Made by a program: the position numbers and the translations under genes. Shown here one piece after another: positions 8,743 to 16,753 of a stretch of DNA of 64,000 nt. The notes under the pieces were generated by a model. The model did not search any database. It was not told the DNA's origin and saw nothing but the letters and a program-made list of their open reading frames with translations. Source of the DNA: Lacrimispora indolis DSM 755 (GTDB lineage Bacteria > Bacillota > Clostridia > Lachnospirales > Lachnospiraceae); the NCBI RefSeq assembly GCF_000526995.1, contig NZ_AZUI01000001.1, positions 6,242,001 to 6,306,000 of the forward strand, written 5' to 3'. Positions within the stretch are counted from its first letter, which is position 1. Every line of letters starts with the position of its first letter.

Positions 8743-9726
8743 TTAGTACGTATATTTTGCCTTATAATTGGAGCTGTTTGTGATATATTGCTGTATGGCC
8801 GGGTCACTGTTTCCGGAAGATGCAAATGTCGGGTCCATAAGCTTCCAGTCATATCCGTCAAAATAGATGATATTGTCTACCCAGCCCTGGCCGTCAATAT
8901 AAACATTGACCCACGCATGGTAAAGGCTGCCCGTATAGCCCACCACCAGCTTTGTGGGGATATCCTGGGAACGAAGCATTGCTGTCATAACTGCCGCATA
9001 GTCAAAGCAGATCCCCTTTTTCTGAGCCAGCACCTGATCCACATTGGGCAGATAGCCGGACTGAACGGAGCTTGCCAGCGCCGTATCGTAAGTGAAATTC
9101 TTGATTACAAAATTATAAACGTTGGTCACAACCCCAATGTCATCGGTTGCAGAAGCCGCCAGCTCCTCTCCCATTTTCACCACCGCACTTCCCGCGGAAA
9201 AATTCACATACTGATTAGGGTAAAGAAATGGATCAAACTGATCTGCAAGGGTCACATTGATATCGCTGCTGGATTTTATGGCATATTGGGTCCCCTGTAC
9301 CTGCTCCAGAACCCGGACCGTGTATTTTCCGTTTCCTTCCGTCAGAGGGAAGACCTCATAGGAGGATCTGGCATTTAAATCATAGGAATACGTCTCTCCT
9401 CCGCCTTTTATCACCTGAACCTTTATCTTGGAGGAATTTCCGCTGTACTGGACCATCACATAGCCATGGCTTGTATTGGAAGCATCGATGAGCACAGAGC
9501 CGTTCCCATAGGTGACCGTTCCCGGAGCCTGAGGGATTCTCACATTGCTCCCGGCCGGTTTTGAATAAAGAGGAACCGCATCGTCCTCAATGGTCACCAC
9601 AGTCTTCCACTCAATGCTTTCATCTGTACTGTCCGCTGCAGCAATATTACTGCCTGACACAAAGCCGCTGAAAGAAAACAGTATTCCGGCGCAAACAGCC
9701 GCCATAAACGTACCATTCTTTTTCAT
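8743..9726 (-). CDS. Secreted transglutaminase-like (cysteine protease fold) protein
   Basis: 327 residues with a signal peptide (basic MKKN, hydrophobic core to about residue 24, probable cleavage near ADS). The C-terminal half is a transglutaminase-like domain with Cys240 (KKGICFDYA), His270 (YHAWVNVY) and Asp298 (LMDPTF), the complete catalytic triad. The N-terminal half is beta-rich and unassigned. Such proteins may act as proteases, amidases or crosslinkers at the cell surface; which one cannot be told. It precedes pilC by 28 bases in the same direction, so it could modify surface proteins of the pilus system (inference). Start chosen as the ATG ten bases after AGGAG. Confidence 0.85.
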   Translation of the reverse strand: MKKNGTFMAAVCAGILFSFSGFVSGSNIAAADSTDESIEWKTVVTIEDDAVPLYSKPAGSNVRIPQAPGTVTYGNGSVLIDASNTSHGYVMVQYSGNSSKIKVQVIKGGGETYSYDLNARSSYEVFPLTEGNGKYTVRVLEQVQGTQYAIKSSSDINVTLADQFDPFLYPNQYVNFSAGSAVVKMGEELAASATDDIGVVTNVYNFVIKNFTYDTALASSVQSGYLPNVDQVLAQKKGICFDYAAVMTAMLRSQDIPTKLVVGYTGSLYHAWVNVYIDGQGWVDNIIYFDGYDWKLMDPTFASSGNSDPAIQQYITNSSNYKAKYTY

Positions 9727-9745
9727 AATCATCATCTCTCCTCAT

Positions 9746-10486
9746 CTATTGTCCCAAACGTTGTCTAACAATCTCATACGCCAGCACACCTGCTGCTACA
9801 GAAGCATTCAAAGAATCGATATCCCCCTTCATAGGTATGGAAGCGACCATGTCACATGTTTCCCTGACCAGTTTTCCCACACCGCTGCCCTCACCGCCGA
9901 TTACAAGGCCGATTGGCCCCTTTAAATCAAGGCGGTACATCATTTCCCCGCCCATATCGGCACAGACAAACCACATTCCTTTTTTCTTCAATTCTTCCAT
10001 GGTAGCCGTTAAGTTGGTGACCTTGGCCACCGGCGTATAATTAAGCGCCCCTGCTGAGGTCTTTGCAACCGTTGCCGTAAGTCCCACTGCCCGGCGTTTT
10101 GGAATAATGACCCCATGTGCCCCGGCTAAATTGGCTGTACGGATGATCGCCCCCAGATTATGTGGATCCTCGATCCCGTCTAACAGGAAGAGGAAGGGGG
10201 GCTCCCCTTTTTCCTCTGCCGCCTTTAATAAATCTTCCACTTCCGCGTATTCATAGGCTGCCGCATGGGCAATGACCCCCTGATGATGTCCTTCCTCGGA
10301 CATCTGGTCCAGGCGCTCCCTTTCCACGAAATTAATGATGGTATCCTTCTTTTTTGCTTCCCGGATAATGGACTGGATCGGGCCATCCTGAACTCCCTTT
10401 TGCACGTACAGCTTATCAATCGTCTTTCCGGAACGGAATGCTTCCAAAACCGCATTTCTTCCCTCTATCGTAAATTCCTCTATCAT
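9746..10486 (-). CDS. rlmB: 23S rRNA 2'-O-methyltransferase RlmB / TrmH family
   Basis: 246-residue SPOUT methyltransferase that by family methylates the ribose of a guanosine in 23S rRNA (G2251 in E. coli). An N-terminal substrate-binding domain (about 5-80, starting EGRNAVLEAF) precedes the trefoil-knot domain with the three SpoU motifs: NLGAIIRTA, IGLVIGGEGSGV and SLNASVAAGVLAYE. The ATGA overlap with mrnC and the usual length support this call. In Firmicutes this gene commonly follows cysS and mrnC, as here. Other TrmH-type targets remain possible. Confidence 0.93.
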   Translation of the reverse strand: MIEEFTIEGRNAVLEAFRSGKTIDKLYVQKGVQDGPIQSIIREAKKKDTIINFVERERLDQMSEEGHHQGVIAHAAAYEYAEVEDLLKAAEEKGEPPFLFLLDGIEDPHNLGAIIRTANLAGAHGVIIPKRRAVGLTATVAKTSAGALNYTPVAKVTNLTATMEELKKKGMWFVCADMGGEMMYRLDLKGPIGLVIGGEGSGVGKLVRETCDMVASIPMKGDIDSLNASVAAGVLAYEIVRQRLGQ

Positions 10487-10941
10487 TCCAGTTCTCCTAT
10501 TCGTTCAAGTCCCTTTCCCACCAGGGTGACCAGCCGGTCTAAATCGCCGTTTAAATACAGATAGCCGCACAAGGCTTCAAATCCGGTGGCAGTCCTGTAA
10601 TCGGCAACGGTTGCATGCTTTGCAGTCGTCACCGCCTTGGCATTGCGCCCCCGCTTGTATGCTGTCACCTCTTCCGGAGTTAAATCCTCGTCTTCAAGAA
10701 GCCGGCGGATGATCTCTGCCTGGGCTCCTGCATTCACCAGCCTGGCACTCTTCTTATGCATATTATGCACCTGGGTGCTTCCATGGTTCATAACCTTTGT
10801 CCGCACGATCAATTCATATACCGCATCCCCGATATAAGCCAGTGCCAATGGAGAATAGGATTTTATATCCACTTCCTTCAGCTTCAGCGTATCCTTAAAA
10901 AAATCAGAAAACCCTGACAGTGATGTTATATTCTCTTCCAT
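10483..10941 (-). CDS. mrnC: Mini-ribonuclease III
   Basis: 152 residues: a lone RNase III catalytic domain without the dsRNA-binding domain. The signature ALAYIGDAVYEL carries the conserved Asp/Glu of the metal site. In Bacillus subtilis MrnC matures 23S rRNA ends. It overlaps the cysS 3' end by 16 bases and the rlmB start by four, giving a tightly coupled cysS-mrnC-rlmB unit that is typical of Firmicutes and strengthens the call. Confidence 0.93.
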   Translation of the reverse strand: MEENITSLSGFSDFFKDTLKLKEVDIKSYSPLALAYIGDAVYELIVRTKVMNHGSTQVHNMHKKSARLVNAGAQAEIIRRLLEDEDLTPEEVTAYKRGRNAKAVTTAKHATVADYRTATGFEALCGYLYLNGDLDRLVTLVGKGLERIGELE

Positions 10942-12329
10942 TTTACACCTTCCCTGGTGTCCTCCAAAACGATCCCCTTTTCTAAAAGCTTTCCGCGGAT
11001 CTCATCAGCAAGGGCAAAGTTCTTGTCTTTTCTGGCCTGCTGCCTGTCTGCGATCATTGCTTCGATCTCATCATCCAGGATCTCTTCTTTTTTTTCCGTA
11101 ATAATTCCAAGAACATCGCACAGCCGTTCAATGGTTTTCTTTAAGTAGACCACATATTCTTTGGAACTGTCTTCGTTTGTGGTGGAATTGCTTAATTTTA
11201 CCAGCTCAAAAATGGCGGAAATAGCATCTGCTGTGTTGAAATCATCATCCATTGCTGTCTCATATTTGGAAACCAGCTCCTGTGCGGCCTTTTTATCCTC
11301 ACCTTCAAGAAGCTTTTCTGTTTTTGCAGAGGCCTCCAGTCCTTTTAATTTATCCACAGCAGTCAGGATTCTATCCAGCCCGTTCTTTGATGCTTCCATT
11401 AAATCGGCGCTGAAATTAATGGGGCTTCTGTAATGTGCGCTGAGCATAAAGAAGCGAAGAACCTGTAAATCATACTTTTCGCTGATATCCCGTACAGTGA
11501 AAAAATTACCCAAAGATTTGGACATCTTTTTATTATCAATGTTCAGGAAGCCATTGTGCATCCAGTATTTCGCAAATTCCTTTCCATTGGCCGCCTCACT
11601 CTGGGCGATCTCGTTCTCATGATGGGGGAAGATTAAATCTTCTCCGCCTGCATGAATATCGATTTGATCCCCAAGATATTTCTTGGACATTACGGAGCAT
11701 TCAATATGCCATCCCGGACGCCCTTCACACCATGGAGACTCCCAGTAAGGCTCTCCTTCTTTTTTAGGCTTCCAAAGGACGAAATCAGATGGATCCTCTT
11801 TTCCGTCTTCTCCGGTCACTTTAATTTCCCGGAAGCCGGACTGTAAATCTTCCAGATTCTTATGAGACAGCTTTCCATACTCCTCAAAGGTTTTGGTGCG
11901 GAAATAGACTGTTCCATCCTTTGCTTCATATGCATGGCCGGATGCAATGAGTTTTTCGATCATATCCAGCATACCGCAGATTTCTTCAGTTGCCAGGGGA
12001 TTTCTGGTGGCCGGTTTGATATTCAGACTTTCCATATCCTTTTTGCATTCCGCAATATAACGCTTGGAAATGGTGTCAGCATCCACCCCCTCTTCAATGG
12101 CTTTTTTTATGATCTTATCATCTATATCGGTAAAGTTTGATACAAAGTTTACCTCATATCCCTTATATTCAAAATATCTCCGGACCGTATCAAATACGAT
12201 GATGGGCCTTGCGTTTCCAATGTGTATGAGATTGTAAACCGTTGGTCCGCAAACATACATCTTAACCTTTCCGGGCTCTAAAGAAACGAATTCTTCCTTC
12301 TGTCTGGATAATGTATTATAAATTTTCAT
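10926..12329 (-). CDS. cysS: Cysteinyl-tRNA synthetase
   Basis: 467 residues, class I synthetase charging tRNA-Cys. Motifs: CGPTVYNLIHIGNARP with the first zinc cysteine and the HIGN box near residues 28-40, the zinc ligands in EGRPGWHIECSVMS and HAGGEDLIFPHHENE, and KMSKS near residue 268. The C-terminal helical anticodon domain ends in GVKWKRI. ATG at 12329 follows GGAAAGGGAG. No T-box is evident between it and ispF; instead a degenerate copy of the intra-operon repeat lies just upstream. Confidence 0.96.
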   Translation of the reverse strand: MKIYNTLSRQKEEFVSLEPGKVKMYVCGPTVYNLIHIGNARPIIVFDTVRRYFEYKGYEVNFVSNFTDIDDKIIKKAIEEGVDADTISKRYIAECKKDMESLNIKPATRNPLATEEICGMLDMIEKLIASGHAYEAKDGTVYFRTKTFEEYGKLSHKNLEDLQSGFREIKVTGEDGKEDPSDFVLWKPKKEGEPYWESPWCEGRPGWHIECSVMSKKYLGDQIDIHAGGEDLIFPHHENEIAQSEAANGKEFAKYWMHNGFLNIDNKKMSKSLGNFFTVRDISEKYDLQVLRFFMLSAHYRSPINFSADLMEASKNGLDRILTAVDKLKGLEASAKTEKLLEGEDKKAAQELVSKYETAMDDDFNTADAISAIFELVKLSNSTTNEDSSKEYVVYLKKTIERLCDVLGIITEKKEEILDDEIEAMIADRQQARKDKNFALADEIRGKLLEKGIVLEDTREGVKWKRI

Positions 12330-12344
12330 AGTTTCTCCCTTTCC

Positions 12345-12418
12345 TCTTTACTGCTATGCTTTCCGGGCAGAGTCCGGTCCGCTGTATCGGGTGTAATGGT
12401 ATACCCGCAGGGTGTTTC
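12345..12418 (-). repeat. Intra-operon repeat, diverged copy between ispF and cysS
   Basis: The minus-strand start GAAACACCCTGCGGGTATACC is identical to the start of the copy at 12986, but the second hairpin is replaced by an unrelated, longer one containing GGACCGGACTC. It begins 13 bases after the ispF stop and ends next to the cysS ribosome site. Confidence 0.7.
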
Positions 12419-12430
12419 ATCAATTCCGCT

Positions 12431-12973
12431 TTATTTCCCGCAGCCTCTGCAGCAGCCTCCGCAGCCCTCTGCCATGATCTTGTCGTCATAACAGTAATCT
12501 TCCATGGAGGTCAGCAGGACGATGGCCTGGGAGGTTATGCCCTCTCCTTTTCCGGTAAAGCCAAGCCCTTCCTCTGTAGTAGCCTTTACATTGACCTTTC
12601 CATCAGGAAGCTTTAAGGCCTCGCCAATGTTTTTTACCATCTCAGGCCGGTATGTCAAAAGCTTTGGCTTTTGTGCAATGACAGTGGCATCGATATTTTC
12701 AATCACATATCCCTGCTCTTCCAAAAGTTCGCCTACACGCTTTAAAAGTTCAATGCTGGATACTCCTTTATATTGGGGATCCGTATCCGGGAAATGCTCT
12801 CCGATGTCTCCCAGAGCTGCCGCACCTAAAAGGGCATCCATGACTGCATGGACCAGCACATCTGCGTCAGAATGGCCCAAAAGTCCCTTTTCATAGGGAA
12901 TCTTCACGCCGCCCAGAATCAAATCCCTTCCTTCCGCCAATTTATGCACATCATATCCCTGTCCAATCCTCAT
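12431..12973 (-). CDS. ispF: 2-C-methyl-D-erythritol 2,4-cyclodiphosphate synthase with Cys-rich tail
   Basis: Enzyme of the MEP isoprenoid pathway. The first 158 residues match IspF: metal ligands in GYDVHKL (Asp8, His10) and the later GHSDADV motif, with [10 protein letters not shown] near the end of the core. At 180 residues it is about 20 longer than usual; the extra tail contains five cysteines in DYC and [11 protein letters not shown]. The tail is in frame, follows no frameshift and ends at a TAA, so it appears real. It may bind metal or be merely an appended read-through. ATG follows AGAAAGGAAG. A tandem pair of repeats is directly upstream. Confidence 0.94.
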   Translation of the reverse strand: MRIGQGYDVHKLAEGRDLILGGVKIPYEKGLLGHSDADVLVHAVMDALLGAAALGDIGEHFPDTDPQYKGVSSIELLKRVGELLEEQGYVIENIDATVIAQKPKLLTYRPEMVKNIGEALKLPDGKVNVKATTEEGLGFTGKGEGITSQAIVLLTSMEDYCYDDKIMAEGCGGCCRGCGK

Positions 12974-12985
12974 AATTCTTCCTTT

Positions 12986-13089
12986 CTACTTTATTGCCCA
13001 CGCTTTTTGGGCATAGTGGTATACCCGCAGGGTGTTTCTACTTTATTGCCCATGCTTTTTGGGCATAGTGGTATACCCATAGGGTGTTT
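12986..13089 (-). repeat. Tandem pair of intra-operon two-hairpin repeats
   Basis: Two 52-base units (12986-13037 and 13038-13089) differing at three positions. Each unit on the minus strand has a short hairpin ACCC-TRC-GGGT, then TATACCACT, then hairpin TGCCC(A)...(T)GGGCA with loop AAAAGCR, ending AATAAAGTAG. They fill the gap between the lipid kinase gene and the ispF ribosome site. Confidence 0.85.
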
Positions 13090-13109
13090 CTTCTATTTAA
13101 TATCTGTTT

Positions 13110-14036
13110 CTATACAATCATACGCAGCTTTTTGCTGATGCACCGAAGCTGCACGTCGTTTTGGCAAAAGCAGCTTTCTCCATCTACGTGAACTGCCATG
13201 GGACGGTCCATATGGATCATAACTTCCTCACAGGAATAATACCTGATGCCCCTATTTAAAGATTTCCTTCCCATAAGTGAACGAAGAAGAATAGGAACCA
13301 GCTTTCCTTTTTTCCTGTTGCTCATAACGCAGACAGACAGCAGCCCGTCCTCAAAATTCGCATCCGGGGCAAACTTAAACCCGCCACCCTCATAAGGGTG
13401 AATGTGGACGGATATAAAATAAGCGTTGCTGAACTCAACCTTCTGAACCCCGTTCAGGAGAATATATCCCTTTGAGGGCTTGGCCAGAATAAGCTGCCTG
13501 ACTCCCACCAGGAGATAGGCAAACTTCCCGAGACAAAGCTTATGGAACCATCCCTTTGACTTAGAGTAAAGGATGCTGTGGCAAACGGCCGCATCCATTC
13601 CGATCCCGGCGCTGACCATAAAACGGCGGTGGGATATTTCTCCATCCCCGTAGGACAAAACTCCGTAATCCATAAGTTTGTAATATTTCGGATGCAGTAT
13701 TTTCTTCAAGCAGCGGACCGGGTTCTTAGGGAGCTTTAAGCTTCTTGCCAGATCATTACCGGATCCGGCAGGAATATACCCAAGAGTAATAGAACCGCAA
13801 AAGGAAAGCCCATCCAGGATTTCATTTACAGTTCCGTCTCCGCCTACTCCTATGATAACACTTGATTCCCTGCAGCCTTCTGTCAGCTCTTTGGCAAATC
13901 TTCTGGCATCTCCCGGCTTCTCCGTAAGAAAGGCCTGATACTCCGCATGGCAGGCTTTTAACATTCTTTCTATTTTTTTCCAAATGTTTCTTCCCCGCCC
14001 GCAGCGTGAGTTCGGGTTTACAATAAAATAGTACAT
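13110..14036 (-). CDS. Diacylglycerol kinase family lipid kinase
   Basis: 308 residues of the DagK/YegS/sphingosine kinase family, which phosphorylate membrane lipids at the inner leaflet. Visible: N-terminal IVNPNSRCGRG, the nucleotide-binding GVGGDGTVNEIL (about 63-74), and IPAGSGNDLAR (about 87-97), all standard for the ATP-binding domain, followed by the beta-sandwich domain with GIGMDA and EDGLL motifs. Bacillus DgkB recycles diacylglycerol from lipoteichoic acid synthesis; substrate here is not determined. ATG follows GGAGGG. It is the first gene of the run leading through ispF-cysS-mrnC-rlmB. Confidence 0.88.
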   Translation of the reverse strand: MYYFIVNPNSRCGRGRNIWKKIERMLKACHAEYQAFLTEKPGDARRFAKELTEGCRESSVIIGVGGDGTVNEILDGLSFCGSITLGYIPAGSGNDLARSLKLPKNPVRCLKKILHPKYYKLMDYGVLSYGDGEISHRRFMVSAGIGMDAAVCHSILYSKSKGWFHKLCLGKFAYLLVGVRQLILAKPSKGYILLNGVQKVEFSNAYFISVHIHPYEGGGFKFAPDANFEDGLLSVCVMSNRKKGKLVPILLRSLMGRKSLNRGIRYYSCEEVMIHMDRPMAVHVDGESCFCQNDVQLRCISKKLRMIV

Positions 14037-14132
14037 GGAATCCCTCCACTTTTTGCTATTTGTTAGTATAACATAAAACAGAAGAAATGAATATAAAAAT
14101 TATGGAAAAACCCATTTGCACTTATGCCCGGC

Positions 14133-14187
14133 AAAAAAGAGCGGCTCTGTCCTGACTGATATATCCAGTACGGACAGCGGCGCTCTT
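14133..14187 (-). terminator. Terminator after the GntR regulator gene
   Basis: Long imperfect hairpin with outer arms GAGCGCCGCTGTCC/GGACAGAGCCGCTC followed by TTTTTTG on the minus strand. It closes the UroD-ABC-GntR operon. Confidence 0.85.
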
Positions 14188-14217
14188 TCCTGTAACCTTG
14201 TATTTATACTGCTTTTC

Positions 14218-14853
14218 TTATAATATCTCATTCTTAAACGATTCCACATCATCAATCAAAATTGCCTTTGCCCGCTCCAAATCACCGGACTCAATGGCCT
14301 CTACCAGATGGACGTGGTTGCTTCCGTCGGAGACCTTGCTTTCATTCCATAGCTTTGTAAAATACTGATTGGATATCCTGGTACAGATATTCATGGCATC
14401 TGCCAGGGATTTCTGTATATAGCTGTTTCCGCAGTAGCTGCACAAGGTTCTGTGGAAAAGATTATTGGCTTCCCAGTGGATCTTTGAATCCCTGGTTTCG
14501 GTAATCCGTACCGCCTCTTCATTTTGACGCTTCAATTCGTCAATCTGTTCTTTGGTAAGGCGGAAAAAACACAACTCCAGAGCGCCCAGTTCAATCACTT
14601 TCCTGTATTCTATAATCTCCATAATCTGACTTGGAAGTATGGCAGTCAGCTGGTAGCCGAACCTAGGAATGTTATTAAGCACCTCTTCACTGCACAGCTG
14701 TACCAGGGCTTCTCTCACAGGAGTCTTGCTGACCCCGTATTTTTCTATGATCGTTCTTTCATTAATAATATCATTTGCCTGGTAGACGCCATCCAGAATA
14801 TCTTTCATGATACCCTCATACACCTGGTTTTTTATAGATTGGCCCTGCATCAT
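14218..14853 (-). CDS. GntR-family regulator (FadR/FCD type)
   Basis: 211 residues. Winged-helix DNA-binding domain at about 8-75 (NERTIIEKYGVSKTPVREAL is the typical recognition region) and an all-helical FCD ligand domain at about 80-205. Its position as the last gene of the UroD-SBP-permease operon, 26 bases after the permease, suggests it controls this operon. The TGATA-A-TATCA palindrome near the operon promoter at 19180-19192 is one candidate operator, unproven. The start could be either of two adjacent ATGs. The effector is likely the imported compound or a breakdown product (inference). Confidence 0.9.
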   Translation of the reverse strand: MMQGQSIKNQVYEGIMKDILDGVYQANDIINERTIIEKYGVSKTPVREALVQLCSEEVLNNIPRFGYQLTAILPSQIMEIIEYRKVIELGALELCFFRLTKEQIDELKRQNEEAVRITETRDSKIHWEANNLFHRTLCSYCGNSYIQKSLADAMNICTRISNQYFTKLWNESKVSDGSNHVHLVEAIESGDLERAKAILIDDVESFKNEIL

Positions 14854-14878
14854 GTTTCCCCTTTTTCTTATCGTTAAT

Positions 14879-15718
14879 TTAGCCTTTTACAGCCCCCGCC
14901 ATCATTCCAGACTTCTGAAATGTCTGCAATATTAAATATAACACAATTATTGGAATAATTACAAGTGTTGTGCCTGAAAGAATTACCGACCAGGGCGTTG
15001 AAAGGCCCTCGCTGACAGGAAGCAGTGAAATGGTTACCATCAGAGTATATTTCGCCTGTTTTCTCAAGTACAGCAGAGGCCAGAAAAAGTCATTCCATCT
15101 GGCAATCAAGGTTACAGAAGCCCAGGAAGCCAGTGCCGGTTTAATGACCGGCAGAATAATTCTCCGGAAAATTTCAAAATCCTTGCATCCGTCTATTTTA
15201 GCCGCCTCGATCAGTTCGTCAGGAACATCGCTGATATACTGGTGCATATAGAAAATACCTACAGCCGTGGCGATACGGGGGATTACCAGAGACCACAGGC
15301 TGTTAATCAGATTCAGTTTCTTCATGATGATAAACAGCGGAACTGCTCCTACCTCCGGAGGCACCAGCATGGTTGCAATAACAAAATAAAACAGAAAATT
15401 TCTCCCCGGAAACTTGTATTTTGCAAATGCAAATCCTGCCAGAGCACAGAAAAATAAGGAAGTCACAGTCCCCATAACAGTGGTAAATACGCTGTTAAAG
15501 AAATTGGCTGCCACAGGTATCATGGAAAACAGCTTGTTAAAATTACTCAAAGTAGGTTCAGCAATCCAAATGGACTGGAACCCGCTGATGCTTTCTGAAG
15601 TTGGCTTAATGGAAATCAGGCACATCCATAAAATAGGAAGAATGCAGACCAGGGAAATGATTATCAATGCTCCATGAACCCCAAAGGATGCCAGATTTTT
15701 CTTACTCGTATATCCCAT
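14879..15718 (-). CDS. Sugar ABC transporter permease (MalG/UgpE type)
   Basis: 279 residues, six predicted transmembrane helices, and the inner-membrane EAA loop (ELIEAAKIDGCKDFEIFRRIILP, about 183-205) that contacts the ATPase. CUT1 family of carbohydrate and glycerol-phosphate importers. Begins with ATG after AGGAGGAGAG, 12 bases downstream of the partner permease. No ATPase is encoded in the operon; many Gram-positive CUT1 systems share the multi-sugar ATPase MsmK/UgpC encoded elsewhere (established knowledge). Confidence 0.92.
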   Translation of the reverse strand: MGYTSKKNLASFGVHGALIIISLVCILPILWMCLISIKPTSESISGFQSIWIAEPTLSNFNKLFSMIPVAANFFNSVFTTVMGTVTSLFFCALAGFAFAKYKFPGRNFLFYFVIATMLVPPEVGAVPLFIIMKKLNLINSLWSLVIPRIATAVGIFYMHQYISDVPDELIEAAKIDGCKDFEIFRRIILPVIKPALASWASVTLIARWNDFFWPLLYLRKQAKYTLMVTISLLPVSEGLSTPWSVILSGTTLVIIPIIVLYLILQTFQKSGMMAGAVKG

Positions 15719-15729
15719 ATACTCTCCTC

Positions 15730-16599
15730 CTATAATTCTCCCTGTCTTTTTTTCACTGTCATCTGTATCATTGACAGGACCGCCAGTATCATAATAAGAA
15801 TCACGCCGATAGCGGATGCATAACCCATGTTGAAAATATTGAATCCAGATTCATACATGTACTGGAACAAGGATGTGTTGGACGTGCCCGGTCCGGGCAA
15901 AATGTAGGATTCATTAAAAAGCTTCCAGCTGTCCACGGTAAGGGTAATGGAGCAGAAAAACAGAATATTGCCCAGGGATGGCAGGGTGATATAAAAAAAC
16001 TGCTTCCATTTATTGGCCCCATCTACAGTCGCCGCTTCGTAATAATCCCTGGATATGTTTAGCAGGCCGGAAAATACAATCATGGTAAACCAGGGAGTAT
16101 TCCTCCACACATTCAGCATGATCACCGGAATCCTGGAATACTTAGTGCTGGTGAGCCAGGGAACCTTTTGAAAGCCAAGAGTGACTAAAAGCTCATTAAA
16201 CAGGCCCACATTCTCATCAAAAAGCATACGGAAAATCAACCCCATGGCAATGGCCGCACAGATATTCGGAAGGAATGTAACTGTCTTGAAAAATGCCCTT
16301 CCTTTTAAAATATCTGAATTTAACAGACTTGCAATGAGCACAGAAAGCACCAGTATGAATATCAGGCCTGTAATCCAGTATACAACCGTATTCTTAAGAG
16401 CATCCCAGAACATGTTGTCAATCAGCAGCTTTTTATAGTTGCCAAACCCGCAAAACTCCGGCGTACCGATTCCCTTCCAGTTCGTGAAGCTGATGGCAAA
16501 GGTCCAGACGGCGGGGATCAGCTGGAATACAAGAAACAACAGAAAAAAAGGCAGTATGAACAGATAGGGAGCTTTATATTTATTCAATGTCTTAAGCAT
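15730..16599 (-). CDS. Sugar ABC transporter permease (MalF/UgpA type)
   Basis: 289 residues with six predicted membrane helices and the EAA loop EAATVDGANKWKQFFYITLP near residues 190-210. It pairs with the downstream MalG-type permease to form the membrane channel. Start set at MLKTLNKY, where GAGGAGAG lies six bases upstream; an earlier in-frame codon five residues ahead overlaps this ribosome site. A stem-loop lies between this gene and the upstream binding protein, consistent with lower permease expression. Confidence 0.92.
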   Translation of the reverse strand: MLKTLNKYKAPYLFILPFFLLFLVFQLIPAVWTFAISFTNWKGIGTPEFCGFGNYKKLLIDNMFWDALKNTVVYWITGLIFILVLSVLIASLLNSDILKGRAFFKTVTFLPNICAAIAMGLIFRMLFDENVGLFNELLVTLGFQKVPWLTSTKYSRIPVIMLNVWRNTPWFTMIVFSGLLNISRDYYEAATVDGANKWKQFFYITLPSLGNILFFCSITLTVDSWKLFNESYILPGPGTSNTSLFQYMYESGFNIFNMGYASAIGVILIMILAVLSMIQMTVKKRQGEL

Positions 16600-16706
16600 G
16601 TGATCTCTCCTCATATTTTACAACTAAGAAAAACGCATTTGGAGTTTTTTAGTTGATGCGGCATTCGCCCGATGTATATGCATGCATATTCGACCGGCTC
16701 ATTGCC

Positions 16707-16742
16707 AAAAAACACAAGGGGAAGGCAGGTCCTTCCCCTCAT
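16707..16742 (-). terminator. Stem-loop between binding protein and permease genes
   Basis: Perfect arms AGGGGAAGG/CCTTCCCCT with loop ACCTG, then TGTGTTTTTT on the minus strand. Probably a partial terminator or mRNA-stabilising hairpin giving an excess of binding protein over permeases, as is common in ABC importer operons. Confidence 0.75.
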
Positions 16743-16753
16743 AAAGTACCTTT

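Noticed and set aside
8788..9378. A 196-codon plus-strand frame opposite the transglutaminase-like gene.
   Set aside because: Shadow frame without ribosome site; the minus-strand gene has signal peptide and catalytic triad.
12330..12430. Possible T-box leader for cysS.
   Set aside because: The gap is only about 100 bases and consists of a diverged intra-operon repeat; no AGGGTGGNACCGCG core.
12986..13089. CRISPR array, considered because of tandem direct repeats.
   Set aside because: Two contiguous units without variable spacers and no cas genes nearby.
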